Part shown: in pieces, positions 43,286 to 56,899 of the stretch
How positions within the stretch are numbered: position 1 is the first letter of the stretch
How the letters are laid out: each line of letters starts with the position of its first letter
Source of the DNA: Thunnus maccoyii
Taxonomy: Eukaryota > Chordata > Actinopteri > Scombriformes > Scombridae
DNA: 64,000 nt
Assembly: GCF_910596095.1 (NCBI RefSeq)
Contig: NC_056550.1
Location: forward strand, 14,540,501 to 14,604,500
Direction of reading: 5' to 3'
Notes under the pieces: model-generated
The model's input: the letters and a program-made list of their open reading frames with translations, nothing else
Database searches by the model: none
Told to the model about the DNA's origin: nothing
Translations under genes and position numbers: made by a program

Positions 43286-46200
43286 CACAGAGACAAAACT
43301 CATCCAGTTAATCAAAGCAAGCAGGGCCACTCAAATCAGCTAAAGCCAACACCCTGGGAGACGAGCGAGGAGGGGTGGGAGGTTAAAAGCAGCAGGGTAA
43401 AAGAATGATAAGGAAGAGAGAACAGATCGAGAAGACAGGGAAAAGAGGGGGCAAAAAAACACAGGAGACTAAGGGAGAAAAGGAAAAAGTTGGACAAAAA
43501 ATAATAAAAAACAAACAAAAACAGGAAAAGAGCCACCAACACCAATGGCACAATTAGAAAAGTTGTCAGGAAGGGTGAGCCAAGGTTTTATTTCAGTAAG
43601 TTACAACCTCTGCTTTTAAAAAAATCACGTTTTTGTGATATACAGTGTCCAAAAAATATGTAAAATTCCTTATCCACTTACTGAAATCACGTCTCCATGT
43701 TCTGCCCCACCCCCAAAAGCCAAATCACAGAAAAGAAAAGAAAACCTTGAGAAGGAGTGGTGAAGAGGAGGGAGCCACAGAGTGGGCACTGAAGGAGAAA
43801 AGGAGATGTATTTATGGGCAACACGTTGTGCCGCCTTCAGCATATTGTGGCTCTTCTCCCAACTGACTGAACCACTGAAAACCACCAATTTACTAAAAAA
43901 TGTAAGAGCCAAGAAGCTCTCTTACGTGCTAAAAAAAACAGGATTTGCTACAATTTTCTTTATTTTCTGTTCTTTTCACTGCTACTAAACCACAGCTGAT
44001 ATACTGGGCCTGACAGATGCTGTAGCAGATTCCATATGTGCCTAGCTTTCAGTCTTTTTTTTTTTGACAGAAACTCACCTGATCTCCCTCTCTTCTCTCT
44101 ACGTTTGATGGATGGGTAGATACTTCTACACTGTCACACAACCTGACAAATATCAGGCCCTGAGGAGGCATGTGGAATGGAAGGGGTAACTGTGCATGTG
44201 TGTTCCTTCTTACCCTGTGAAGACTGTCCTTGCACAGGAGTCACACAACAACAGAGAGCAGACACTGGGGTAGATTTCATATTTAGAGATTATGGTTGTA
44301 GTTAAAATTTGGAGTTAGTGACACCTTGACAGTAAACATGAGAGGAAGATAGGCTTCTTCATATTTTGGATTTGATGAGCATCATCTGTTTTTTTCTTTA
44401 CATCCCTGTCAAAGTTTTCTTTGTTTAGTTTTCTGAATAAATCCAGCAAATGTTGAATATTTCCAAATAATGCATTCTGACTTGTCATTACAGGAGATCT
44501 CAGATGGAAGTAATAATGACAAATAATGGCAGTGCAGCAATGAATAATGTTTGAAATGACGAAATGTCTGCTGTGAAAAATATCTGTTCAGCTTTAGTTT
44601 AGTACAACCCCTTTTCCTACATAAGCATTTGTGTTTTACACTGCATGAATATAATGTGAAAAGCTGTAATCTTTGTGTATGTGAGCACAGGGGATCCAGC
44701 TATGACCACTAGGTCATAGTAAATACCTGCATAAGAAGTAAAAATGATTGATTCTGAATATATTATAAATCAAGATGTTGCTGCATACAAAGTGTAACCA
44801 CAGGTTGACCTAATTGAATCAATAGAGATGGCTAGGATAGAGAGACATGAGCTTCAACTTGCGTCAAAACTCATACTCCTTCTTTGAACTACAACTCAAT
44901 TGACTTACACATCCCGAGGATGTCGCGAATAAATATCCATAAATCTGTTTAGAAATCATAGAAAAAAGACGCTTCAGAACTTGTCTGAGAACCATCATGT
45001 TTCTATGTTTTTTTCAGTATCAAAGTAATCCAGTGATAGCTGTCTGCGCGCCCATGGGTACACTGCAAAGAGCAACTGCTAATAACTAATTCGGCATTCT
45101 TTTAATGGTGCCAATTTGCCAACAACAAATATATAAATATTGGCTAAAAAAACAGGGCTCAAGTTGTAGCATACAGATAACTCACTAAATCCATGGCAAG
45201 GTTACACTTCCTGAACTGAGAGCATGATTATCCCCCAAATCAAAGTAAGACAAAGAACAAAGAATAATAATAGGAATGACAAAATCCATTAATGTATTAT
45301 CTGTTTTTCATCTTGCACTATCAATATTTTTATGACATTACTCATACTCAGAAACTAAATTATCACTATTTGAAACCGGCCCCATGGGTAACGGTAGATA
45401 GGGGGTGTTGGGGAGCCAAAGTGCCAGACTTTGAAAACCTCTGCCATTGATGATGGAATAACAGCACGTACACTATGAGAGAGGAAGGTGATGTATGGAG
45501 TGTGAAACAGTAGAAAAGAGGGAATCAAAGGAATAAAACTGCCAAAATAAGTTAAAGGTACATTAAGACTTTCACCATCGCTTAGCACAAAATGACCACA
45601 GTATACTATATTTATGGGATTTTTTAAAGCCACGGATCAATACCAGTGACTCAACAGTTACTTCAGAAGATGGCTTTTAATATCTCACTTTCAAGCCTGT
45701 AATCGCAGTCTAGGGTCAAATCAGGATAATTGGCATCATGATATATTTTGTAGGTGCTTCTGTTTTTTCTCTGCTTGCTGTATTTGCTCAATTCTGTCCA
45801 TTCCTGGCAAACTACTGAATGCTTCCTTTTAAATAACAGTGTGCTGATGTGGCTGGATGTGTCAGCAGGTGCTGATGACAGACTGACGTGACCTCTGCTG
45901 AAGGATGTGAAGTTACAACCCAGTCTCATGTCAAAATGTGTAATAGCTACATTGGTCCAAAGCACAGAACGTATTAGTTTCACAATAACGACTCTAACAT
46001 TGTGAGATGCCCTTTTTTTATTGGCCTATTCTTTTCTACTGGCCTACATCCACGTCACATGACTGTCAAGTTTCTGTCTGCAAAAACAAACAAAAATGGC
46101 TGACCTTCCTTTTAATTCTCAGTGGAAAATGCAATATCTTAAGATAGTTTCCACATGAAAATGCATTTTGACAACATCACCAGCGAGAAATGTGCATTTT

Positions 46201-46894
46201 ATTTTCATAATCTTCCTTCAGTGAATGTATATGATGTTTAGTTTGTCAGTTATTACAAAGATTTTTTAAGGATTTCTTTCGTTGCTATGGTGGTTGCTAC
46301 GGACGTTGCTATCGCTGAAACCACGTAGTTAGGGCTACATGTTGTTTGAATCATTGTCTTTACGTTGTGTAGTTATCTGAGCTGTTATGTTATTTGTGTT
46401 ATTTTATGTAACTGTTTGATGATGTTCTTTCAACAAAACATAGATTTTAGTGCCCTGGGCATGAAATGAAATTGAAATCCAGAAGTTGAAGCTTTTTGTT
46501 TGGCTGACCAGAGGATCCGCCGCCCGAAAGTATTTTCCTCACTGTCACTGTGTTAAAGTTTTCTTTTAATGATATCTTCAACATTTCTCAACACAAAAAC
46601 ACAAAAGTTTCCTTGATAACTCAACAGTATGATAGGATAATGTTAAGGCTATCAGTTTGACTTATTTCACCTTTGATTCTGGGAAATAAAGGGTTTTTTT
46701 TTGTCAGTTTTCGATTGTTTTGTTCGATCTACATTACCCACGAGCCTCATCGACCGTTACTATGGAGACAGACGGTCTGCTTTGTATTACACTATAAAAC
46801 TTTTAATTACTATTATATCTGCTATTACCTTTAATTACTGAATTTATTCCAAACTGATAAAGATTTTGTTACTGTTGCTGGTGGCTGTGCAGCC

Positions 46895-46898
<4 letters not shown>

Positions 46899-46937
<39 letters not shown>

Positions 46938-46960
46938 ACACGCACACACACTCACACACG

Positions 46961-47000
<40 letters not shown>

Positions 47001-47008
47001 CGCACACA
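46899..47008. repeat. (CA)n microsatellite in foldback left arm
   Basis: About 110 bases of CA repeats with CG-containing interruptions, absent from the right arm. Confidence 0.95.
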
Positions 47009-48194
47009 ATACGTTGGATGATGTGGCTCACGGAAGGGCATTGTGTTGTGGGCAGTCTTGACGCGTTCAACTCCGGTTTTGGCTAAAATATCTGAAATAG
47101 GCCAACATCTTTATTTTTTCTTAACATAGATCATCTAGATGCAGTGTAATTACTAGGTCTGCTGTAGTAGATACTTGATTTATTCTGTACTAGATATTTC
47201 ATATATTCAATAGACATATCTTTTCACGACCATATTTACAACCCTACTTTGCAAACCAGAAGAACTACGACTGTATTGCTGATTTGCATCAAGCTACATG
47301 GTGCAGCTATAGGGATTTATAGTTTTTTTTCCTAGAATTGAAAATTGTAAATACTGAATTGAGAATAAACTGAGGAGATTTTAAAGGGATGGTAAACACA
47401 TTTGTGTAACTAATTGTTCAATGGGTGAAAATTAATTTTAACCATATTTTACTCATATCTGACAGCATCCCCAGTTGTTGACTATACTCACATGAAAGCT
47501 GAGGTCAAGATCTCTCTATAACAGTTGGTTCCATGTCTGAAGCCCCTTTTGTTGCTGAATTATGAGCCTTCAAACACGCACTGAGGTCAAGGTTCAAAGG
47601 TCAATATTTCAAAGCAGGAGCCATGTCGAATCTTACACTGACATATGTTACTCTCCAGTTTGAGGCCTTCCCAATGATGTATTTGGTTTAGCTCCATGAC
47701 AAAATTTTCCGGTCTCATTCCCAGGTTGTCAAATACCGATGCATGCATAGGTTACTATTTACACAACCCTGGAAATTTTTTTGTATCTTTATGATTCTTG
47801 GTTTTGGGATTTCATGTCAGCATGACATACAGTCAATCTGTTTTATTAGCTAATTAGCAAGCATACAAAGGATGTGTCTGGCGTTTGCTCCCAGAAACGC
47901 AACACAGGAGAATAAAAATAGACAAAAGTAAGGTAAGAATAATAATAATGAAATAAAGTGATATTAATGTTAAATTGAAATTTTAAAATCTATTTACAGA
48001 ATGGAAGAGTAATAATAATAAAAGCAAAAATTAGATGTGACATGTGCATAAATAAATAAATTATGTAACAGTGGAGGTTGAATGCAGTTTGATGAAATAT
48101 ATGAAAGTGACAAGTGCACGGATTAAATGAAGGATGTGAAATGTAAAGTCCAGTTTGATAACACTGTCTTCATCTCGTTTATATGGTCATGGTA

Positions 48195-48196
<2 letters not shown>

Positions 48197-48226
<30 letters not shown>

Positions 48227-48350
48227 CACACAACACACAACACACAAGGTCAAGAGGGAAGTCTGACCTTAAGATTTTAGAGACATTCAATCTCCTTCTG
48301 CAACATAAACTGCACTGACACACATGGCACAGCCATGGATCATGGTGCTA
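48197..48350 (-). repeat. Diverged copy of the candidate TEX2 UTR exon, inside the foldback loop
   Basis: A (CA)n tract followed by CACAAGGTCAAGAG, ATTCAATCTCCT, TGCAACATAAAC, GCACTGACACACA and CACAGCCATGGATCATGG matches 56852-56986 at roughly nine bases in ten. On the minus strand the homologous exon would be 48347-48268, still bounded by AG and GT, though the donor is weaker (AAG|GTCAGA instead of AAG|GTAAGA). It carries the same 18-codon ATG frame starting MIHGCA and ending at TGA. Confidence 0.6.
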
Positions 48351-50729
48351 AAAATGTTGGGAGTGCTTTATTGGATGACGTAACCCAATATTAATAGAGG
48401 AAGACTATGTTTTAAGAAAGATGATTTCATATTAAATATCCTCAGCCACACATTCTTGGAAATATAAAATTAAATGAGCAACTTCTCGTTGTACAATCAC
48501 AGGCTATAAGACACCTTTTGTTAACAGAGATAGTGGCGTTTGGATTCAGGCAGCAGCAATTTGAAATGGAATGAAGCCCACCAACGGCAGACAAGCCAAA
48601 ACAGTAATCAAATGCGCCAAGTCCGCCCACAACACAATGCTCTTCTGTAGCCCTACATTATCAAAAACTGACAAACAAAACCTTTATTCCTCAGATCGAA
48701 GGAGAAATTATTAAAACTGATGGCTTTAACATTAACCTATCGTATTGTTGAGTTATCAAGGAAACTTTGTTGTTTTTGTGTTGAAAAATGTTAAAGATAT
48801 TATTCAAGAAAACCTTAACATGGTGACAGTGAGGAAAATACTTCCAGGCGGGTCCTCTGATCAGCCAATCACAAAGCTTCAAATTCTGGATTTCAAATTT
48901 ATTTCATGCCCGGGGCGCACTAAAATCTACATTTTTTATTAAAAGAACATCATCAAACAGTTAGATAATAATAAAATAAATAAATAATGAATAAATAATA
49001 CAAATAACAGTTCAGATAACTACACAACATAAAGACAATGATTCAAACAACATGCAACTACGTGGTGTCAGCAATAGCAACGCCCATAGCAACCACCATA
49101 GCAATGATAGAATGCCTGAAAGAATCTTCATAATAACTGACAAAATAATCATATACATTCATTGAATGAAGATTATGAAAATAAAATGAACATTCCTCGC
49201 TAGAAATATTATCAAAATGCATCTTGATACAGAAACTATCTTAAAATATTGCATTTTCCACTGAGAATAAAAGAAATAACATTTTAGTTTTCAGACAGTA
49301 ACTTGTCATGTGACGTGGACGCAGGCTAATGAAAAAAGAACAGGCCAAAAAAACAAAACAAAATGTGGGCATATCACAATGTTAGAGCCATTTGAAAGTA
49401 ATACATTTTGCGCCATAGACCAACATAGCTATTACAAATTTTGACGTGAGACTGGGTTGGAAGTTAGCATGCCACATTTACACGCAGGTAACTTTCCTTG
49501 TAAGATCAAATAGAGAAGTAAAAGGAGGAATATAAATGAAGGCTGGCATCAGGAGTATGGTGAGCAGAGGACAAATGCATGTGAAAAATGGGGCAGGAGG
49601 AAAACAGAGAGGAAGTAAAGAAGGAAGTCGGCGAGGTAAAAAGGGAGAGTGGGAAGTGACAGTGGGAAGATAGATCTGTTGAGACAGAGGGATCGGAGAT
49701 GAACACAGGATGCACATAGAGAGAGAGAGGCCGACGGGGCAGTCGATTGTCACTAACTGCCCAGAGACACGAACGCACATGCACAGAAGCTTGAATTTTC
49801 TCACTAACAAGTGCACACACTAACAACAAATTAGCTCCTTGGTCACATGATGCATATGGATGTGAACAAACACAGAAAAAGGGTGGACAGAGGGAGTCAG
49901 GTAATGAGCAGAGAGCACCTAAAACAGGTACAAAGAGAAAAAGACACAAAGATTGAAGATGTTTTGTACCCCCAGCACACTACAGGCCACAGTCACATAA
50001 CAGCAGAGAGCTTGTAAACACACCACAAGCCTTTTTTCATGCTCCACTGCTCTCTCCAGGGAACACAGGTCCCAGTGATCATCAGCAACCCTGGTAACAC
50101 CCCACACATACAGTACAGTACTGTGCACATAATTATATGTGTATATATTGTGCACTTATATGAAGGAATTCAACCTAGGAAGTAAGTCAGGGGAGAGACT
50201 GGATAAAAAAAGTAGAGAAATGACAAGCGGAGACTATGTTTCTTCAAAATCTGCTGAAAGAAGACATAAATAGATAAGCGGCACTTGAAAGAAGCGCTAA
50301 ACATGAATGAGGAGTTGTCAGGTTCATGGTCACCACATCATTTCTACAAGGACATGAACTACACCCTCTTTTACTTACCAGAACATTCAAGGAAACTCTG
50401 CCCTGACTCCGATAGTGAGGAAGCAACACAAGCACAGTTCTTAAAATAGCTCCGGGGGCTGTGGAGGTGTTAGTCCCATAACACCGGGCCGGCCACTTAA
50501 AGCACTCGCCAGAGGACAGATAGATGGGGGAATAAAGGGATGTACATTGGAGAAAAGAAAGAGGAAAAGGAAAGGACAGAGCCTCAAGGGAGGTGACTGA
50601 CTTCTCAGGAAAACATGAAAAGGTGACACAAAGTGCAAAAGTTTTGAGCATGACTGCCACACAAGAGCCAGTGCACATTAGGCTTTGCCCATTACCACTA
50701 CAAGACATTTTTGACTCCAGTTGCATTTT

Positions 50730-50965
50730 TATGATTATTTTCGATCTTGATTAATCTGCCAATCACTATCAAAATAGCAAAAATGTCAATCAGAAATTCC
50801 CAAATCCCAAGTTGACTTTTTTTTAAATTGGTTGTTTTGTCCGACAAACAATCTGAAATCCAAAGACATTCATTTTACTATCATAGAAGACAAAAAAGCC
50901 AGCAAATAAGAGAAGCTGGAACCAGTGATTTTTTTTTTTTACATTTTTTAAATCAACTAATTATG
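50730..50965 (+). repeat. Teleost interspersed repeat, internal portion
   Basis: GGTTGTTTTGTCCGACAAAC, CAATCTGAAATCCAAAGACA, TTTACTATCATAGAAGACAA and AGAAGCTGGAACCAGTGA are characteristic internal motifs of the same family as 19430-19560 and 42785-43015. Confidence 0.6.
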
Positions 50966-51578
50966 TCAGCTATATTTAATATCATTCATTGTAAAAGTCA
51001 AACTCAGTTTTAGAAAGAAGCGTGCAATGTTTCCTCCAGAATTTCTTAAAAATCAAAAATCCTACTGCAGCACACCTATTGAATGTTAGAAATTCATTGA
51101 CCATGAATCTCTATCATTAAAAATCTTTGAAAATTTCATAAAAAATTAAAACAGTCATACAAAAAAATAAAGATAAGTTCATAGCGGTTGTTACAGTGTT
51201 TTAATGTAGCTGTGTCAGTAGAGGAATTCCATCATGTTGACCGTGAATAACACTGAATGCCTCTTATTCAATATTAAGGTGCGATGTGTCAATATGCCTG
51301 TTGGACCAATATGCTTGCGACACAGTAATAGACATGCACTCAAACCTCCAAATACCCACAACATGTACACGTGAGCTTGAGCTAGCTATCCTGCAGTATG
51401 ATGAGCTCCAGCAGCATGACAGGAAACACTAAGCAGCAGTTTTGTGGTGAGAATAACTGCTCTGAATCATGCAGTCCTCTGTTAAAGAAAGGAGGAAAGA
51501 GAATAAAACAACAATAAAACAACATCCATAGAGATGAAGAGCACTCACGCAGCTGCGCTGGATCAAACCGGTTTTCTT

Positions 51579-51579
<1 letters not shown>

Positions 51580-51612
<33 letters not shown>

Positions 51613-51623
51613 TCTCTCTCTCT
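51580..51623. repeat. (CT)n microsatellite
   Basis: CT dinucleotide repeat with one CACT interruption. Confidence 0.95.
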
Positions 51624-53043
51624 AACCCAGAATCCACCGTCAACACATCAAACATCAAACCTTGCCATGCAGATGATCGGGTGGTTGCCATGCCAACAGT
51701 GAAGCTTTCATCTTATTCTGCACTTATCCCAGCGTCCTTTTGTTTGTCAGGGCAGCTCCTCCTCACTGTATAACCTTGGTCTCCTAGGAGTGTGTGGTGT
51801 ATTTGTTACCACAAGATCTGCAGTGAATTGTTCTCATCGTGTGTGTTTGTGTAGGATGTGTGGGTGATAAACCAAAGCACAAAAAGGAGTGGAGAAAGCT
51901 TACATCTACCCCTTTGAGATGAGTGAAAGGCATGGAGAAAGTGTGTCTGTTTGTGCATCATGAAGCTGTATTGGGGAACACCTTTTCAAAAGATGCAAGA
52001 GTACCTGATCTAATTATGGTTGTCAACATCACTTTCCTGACAACTTCAGCTCTTGACTCAGACCTTCTCTGTGAGCGTTGAGATAAAAATATGCTCGTTT
52101 TCATCGTTAAAAGCCGCTGATTTGCAACCATTTGGGTTTTTACACTTCACCTCAACAAATAACGGATTTTCTTCGGATATCGATGTCTGGTGCCGCCTAA
52201 CCCGATTTGACAGTTTAGAGATCAAAAGGTGGATAAACACAGAATCCTGACTGAACACACACAGGCATCCAAATATATTAAGCAATTTATAATCTGTGTA
52301 AAAGCTGCTTGACAGCCCGCAAACAGCCGGAGGGTCTGGTATTAGTCATAATCCACCCAATTACATGAAGAATGGCGGGATGCAAGGATGGAGAGCAGGA
52401 TGGGGGGGCTGAGACAGAGAAAGACAAGAAAAATATACAAAGAAATAATTATATTATATTATATTTTTTCCTTATTGACATATTTTTATGCCTTTGTCTA
52501 GAAAGACCAGAAATAAGTGGATCATATTATTTGTAGTAGTGCTGTTTTGCAGAATTGTGAGAGTGCAGTGAATACAGTGTCTGGTTATCAGGTTTATACG
52601 CAATCTCTGATTAGTAATGAAAACCGTAAAAGGAAGACAGAATGTGAAAATGAGGACAAGGAGATAATATGTGGCTAATAAAAGAAGAAAAAAAATGGAG
52701 AAGAATCTTCAATATAATGTTTGAAATTAGTAGGCTATTCATGGATCACTGTGTAAAGTTGTTGAAAGCCCTCAGGGTGTTGAAAGAAACTTTTTAAATT
52801 ATATTTACCTTTATGTTTGCACACTGTATTTAACCCAAGCATCTCATGCTAGACTCTCAGCATTAGCAGATTCTAGGCCACTGAAAACTTATTGTTCCCC
52901 ATTTTTTGACAGTGATGTGGCACACAATAGAGGCATCTGCGCAAAGACTGAGCAGAATTAGCATATTAGTTACATGAAATAACAAAGTGGCGCATTTCTA
53001 ATAGTGGTTCTGCATGTGGAAACCTGTAATTTTTGCTTTATCT

Positions 53044-53046
<3 letters not shown>

Positions 53047-53089
<43 letters not shown>
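53047..53089. repeat. (GT)n microsatellite
   Basis: Uninterrupted GT tract in TEX2 intron 1. Confidence 0.96.
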
Positions 53090-53092
<3 letters not shown>

Positions 53093-54544
53093 CAGACAGT
53101 CTGCAGTATGGTAAGTGAGAGCTAGCCAACACTCTCTTGAACTATCAGAATCAGAAAAGCTCATTTTCTCAGTTTTAGTAGAACACCCATGAAACAGCTA
53201 TCAGATAGAAGCACCATAGCTGATTTAAGATAAGGTTTTGCATGAAGAATCATGAGGAGTCCTTCTGTAATGGGAGAAAATCCGACTAACTTTCTGCAAA
53301 ATGTACAGATAAGCAACAGTATGGCATTAGCATACTGTAGCAGAAGGGTCTGTTACAGTAGCTAGGAGTACAGTGACCAGAAGGCCAATACTGTGCACTG
53401 TAAACTACCATGTAACTAGGAGTCAATGATACTTTTCATACATCAAGTTTCACATGCTGTATCATACGTGAGTCCATAAGATATACTGCAGATGCATCAT
53501 ATCGGAAACCATTGTCATAATAGCAGGCTGACGGGGGTCTGGTTCCAACTGTCTGACACTAATGCCATATTGGTGCTATTCTACATTTTTCTAACTGTCA
53601 AAAAATACCATGAAAAGGGTCACAAATATCTAGTTTGCTTTTTAAAATAGACTAGGTAATTTCCTCAAACTGCTGGTCACTGTGGTGTCTTGCAAACGTT
53701 ACTCAAACAGTAGAAAATTGTGCATTTGTTTGGGACTATTTTCAGCTGCGGATTAATACACATTTGGTGTTCTACTGAGTATTCCAGCAGCAGGATGGTG
53801 TGTTGGGATTGACTTTTTCGGCTTTGGTACATGTAATTGGATCATTTATGTTGGTTTTAGTCTTTTCATGGTATTTGTTGACAAAAAGAAAAAAATACAG
53901 AATATCACCAGCACTCAATTCATAACTATACAAACATATTATCCTCATTTTTGTTGATGAGGGTTAAGTATTTACTATCATACACTTAAACTGTACTGCA
54001 TTCACCTCATACATATAACTAGGGTGCATTCTCAGTGCAATGTGTGCAAACCAAGTGTGTATTCAGTGTAAAAAAGGACTTCCTCCTCTCTCTGTAACGT
54101 TAACTTCCTATTTGGCGAGATAGCTGCAATAGGAGGAAAGCAGCGCCCGGCTACTACCTCTCTCTGGTGTGCACACAAACAGATATATTTTCAGCAGAAT
54201 TATTTCTTCTTCCAACTGCAGTAAATCACTGTTAAGTGGATAGCTTAGCTGTGGAGTCGAGTATATGCTTTGTGTCAATGTGCTTTTATTTAATTCATAT
54301 CCTGGTGAATTGCTGGTCAGTGAGTGTACATACACAAACACACACACATGCATACAGATACATATACACACACAGCCACGGCAGTGTCAGAACCCATTAG
54401 TTGTGACACTTGTGGCTGCATGTCACAGTGACAAGTGCCGCTGGCTGCTTTGCTGGCTTTTTCATTTAAACATGGAGTGTGTGTGTAGGATAAGGTGAAT
54501 GTAAAATGCATGTCATGCTTTCCGCAACACTTAACTTCCCTGTC

Positions 54545-55060
54545 GCAACCATCGTCAGTTTATCAAAAGTATGTGGACATCCAAAAATTACAATGCCAAT
54601 CTAAAACCATGGGCATTCATATGCTGCTGTAATAGCCTCCACTATTCAGGGGAGGCTTTCACCCAGGATTTTGGAAACTGATTTCAGGGATTTTCTCACA
54701 TTCAGCTACAAGAGCACTAATGAGATCGGCCACTGATGTTGGGTGATAAGGCCTGGCTCACAGGTGTACCAGTTCATCTCAAAAGGTGTTGGCTGAAGTT
54801 GAGGTCAGGGCTCGGTGTAAGCCAGTCAAGTTCATCCACACCGCTTTGATTATGGACCTGGCTTTGTGCATGTTGAAACAAAAATGGGCCTTCCCCTAAC
54901 TCATGCCACGAGGCTGGGCGGACACTTGTCTAAAATATCATTCTATGTTGTAGCATTAAGATTTCCCTTAATCGGCCATAAGGGGCTACAACCAAAACAT
55001 GAAAACCATCTCCAGATCAACTGGCCTATAAGCCCTGTCTGGTAAACTAAAATGAAAGTC
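54545..55060 (-). mobile_element. Degenerate Tc1/mariner transposon fragment
   Basis: On the minus strand one frame reads GVDELDW followed by PSPDLN and QHL, the conserved end of the Tc1 DDE transposase (DWPAQSPDLNPI...HLWDELE type), then a stop. The flanking AAAAGTATGTGGACATCC and CATTAAGATTTCCCTTAA are typical of this fish family. The 5' part and one terminus are missing, so it is inactive. Confidence 0.75.
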
Positions 55061-56631
55061 CTGTAAGGCAGAGCACAACAGCATTTACAAACTAAATTAG
55101 ATATTTATAAGGATAAGTTGAGGGCTATCAACAATTAGCAAAAACATGCAAGCTTTACTTCTCAGAACTCATGAAACATAACAGGAACAATACAGTTTTC
55201 TATATACTCTAATTTCTCATCCTCTGTCCTGCAGAATTATTATGTGAAATCAGAAATAAATTGTTATATGTAGCTCAGTTCTGTATCAGTTTACATCCTA
55301 CATGAGTAGGAAGAATATCCTTACAGAAGTGAAAATATGGGCTGAATTACAGAGGCTGCCTCTGCCTCCTCTTGCAAATACAGTATTACTACAAATAGAT
55401 CTGCACCAATCGGACTGTTCTCTCCCAGTTCAGCTTACGATCATGTCCTGATCCAATATCAGCACTCTCTTTTTCCCGAATTTAAAATCTGTGAACCTCA
55501 CTGGGTGGAACTCATTGGGATCATTTTTATGTAAGTTAAAACAAGGCCAGGGATTACAGTGGTGCTTTCTCCCTCTTTCTCCTGCTGATGCCTCATTTTT
55601 GAACACTCATAAAACAAAGATATAAAACCCCATCCCATGATTTTTCTAATCTGAACAAAAACAAAACAGAGGGGCTGGTTTTAGGTGTGACAGCTCAGAC
55701 TATACATATGTGAACTCTCTGATTACAGATCCAGGTTTGAATGATGAATGTCATATCACCAGTAAAAGTCATCAAACTGACTGACCTCTTTAACTAAAAG
55801 CTATAAAACTCAAAGTTGGTCCCAGAATACCACATATGTACATACAAACATGTACACTGTTCTGATCTTTCCAGGCGCAGTGTGGAACCATGAGGGCTTT
55901 AATCATGAAGAGGGAACGTTAGGGTCGACTGCTGACTCAGAGATGGCTGGCCGGACACCCTGAAGCTGAATTCATTTTAACTTTGGAGAAAATCTGAACT
56001 GCAGCTCAACCTGAAAGTTCACTGCCTGCAGCACACAGGCTCAAACACACACACACATGGTATAAACATAGACAAATCAACACATCACCTTTATCGGCTT
56101 CACACACACAGGCACACCAATGTCTTTTTTTAGTTCATATTGTATTTTAGGCTTTTCTTTGAATCTCCAGTTTTACAGAATGAGGGCTCTGTGACTGAGA
56201 GTGTGCCATTGAGCCCTTTTGATCCACCAACAATAGCTTATTCAGACAGTTCAGCTGCCACTGTTTGCTTTTACCCTCAGAGCAATTTGTCTAATTAAGC
56301 TTGAGAAAGTATTCCCTTCAGACTTGCTGACACAAAACTCCCCACTTCATCTACTTCATCATCTGTGGGACACAGATGCTGGAATAAAAACAGTCACAAA
56401 GGCAGCATGTGAAAATGTTAAAATGTGTACAAATATACGCCTTTGCGTGTGCACGTGCAAGATGTGAATGGGGTTTGGGATTGAGTAAAAGAAGATGAGA
56501 TGAAGGTATTGCAATTAAGGAGAGGAAAACGAGAGGCAGGGAGCAGCCTTTCAAGGCCATGGATCAATTCCAGGGCTCTCACACGCCAACACACACACAC
56601 ACACACATACACACATATGTTGTCCTATGTC

Positions 56632-56846
56632 ACTTTTGGGGACATTACATAGACTTACATTAATTTCCTGGAGACTTATCCTAACCCCAACCATAACTAC
56701 AACTTGCCTACCCCTGACCCTTACCCTAACTTTAAGCACTGACCCAAAAATCAGCTTTTTCCCAATTGGGGACACGGCTTTCGTCACCAGATGGACAAGC
56801 CATCCCCAATTAACTGGTCTTTAGTCTGAAATTTGTCCCCAAAAGT
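56632..56846 (+). mobile_element. MITE with internal TAACCC array, copy C (best preserved)
   Basis: Perfect 13-base inverted termini ACTTTTGGGGACA at 56632-56644 and 56834-56846. Inside are GACTTACATTAATTTCCTGG, CCTAACCCC and CTTACCCTAACTTTAAGC, then CCAATTGGGGACACGG. Same orientation as copies A and B. A (CA)n tract follows directly. Confidence 0.75.
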
Positions 56847-56899
56847 AGCCTATAACACACACACACACACACACAAGGTCAAGAGAGGAGGAGTCTTAC

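Larger units (their letters stand above)
45916..49459. mobile_element. Foldback-type element with long inverted arms and 7-bp target duplication
   Basis: Termini CAACCCAGTCTCA at 45916-45928 and its reverse complement at 49447-49459. The left arm (to about 47085) and right arm (from about 48590) are inverted copies over most of their length, aligning in order at CAGTGGAAAATGCAATAT, TTGCTATGGTGGTTGCTA, GTTGTTTGAATCATTGTCTT, TATTTTCCTCACTGTCAC, TTTCCTTGATAACTCAACA and GCATTGTGTTGTGGGC. Perfect GAAGTTA flanks both sides (45909-45915, 49460-49466). The left arm has an extra block with a CA microsatellite. The roughly 1.5-kb loop has no transposase frame. Class is unknown; it may instead be two inverted copies of one repeat, but the matched flanks argue for a single insertion. 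Confidence 0.72.

Noticed and set aside
46831..47070. Cys/Val-rich 79-codon frame
   Set aside because: Translation of a (CA)n microsatellite; the same applies to frames over 7976-8234.
45916..49459. LTR retrotransposon interpretation
   Set aside because: The terminal arms are inverted, not direct, and there is no reverse transcriptase, primer-binding site or polypurine tract.
49506..49949. 147-codon minus-strand frame
   Set aside because: Falls in a polypyrimidine block; composition is Ser/Pro/Leu/Phe low complexity with no domain or splice context.
50244..50726. 160-codon minus-strand frame
   Set aside because: Pyrimidine-rich chance frame in TEX2 intron 1; no recognisable motif, conservation signal or flanking splice sites.
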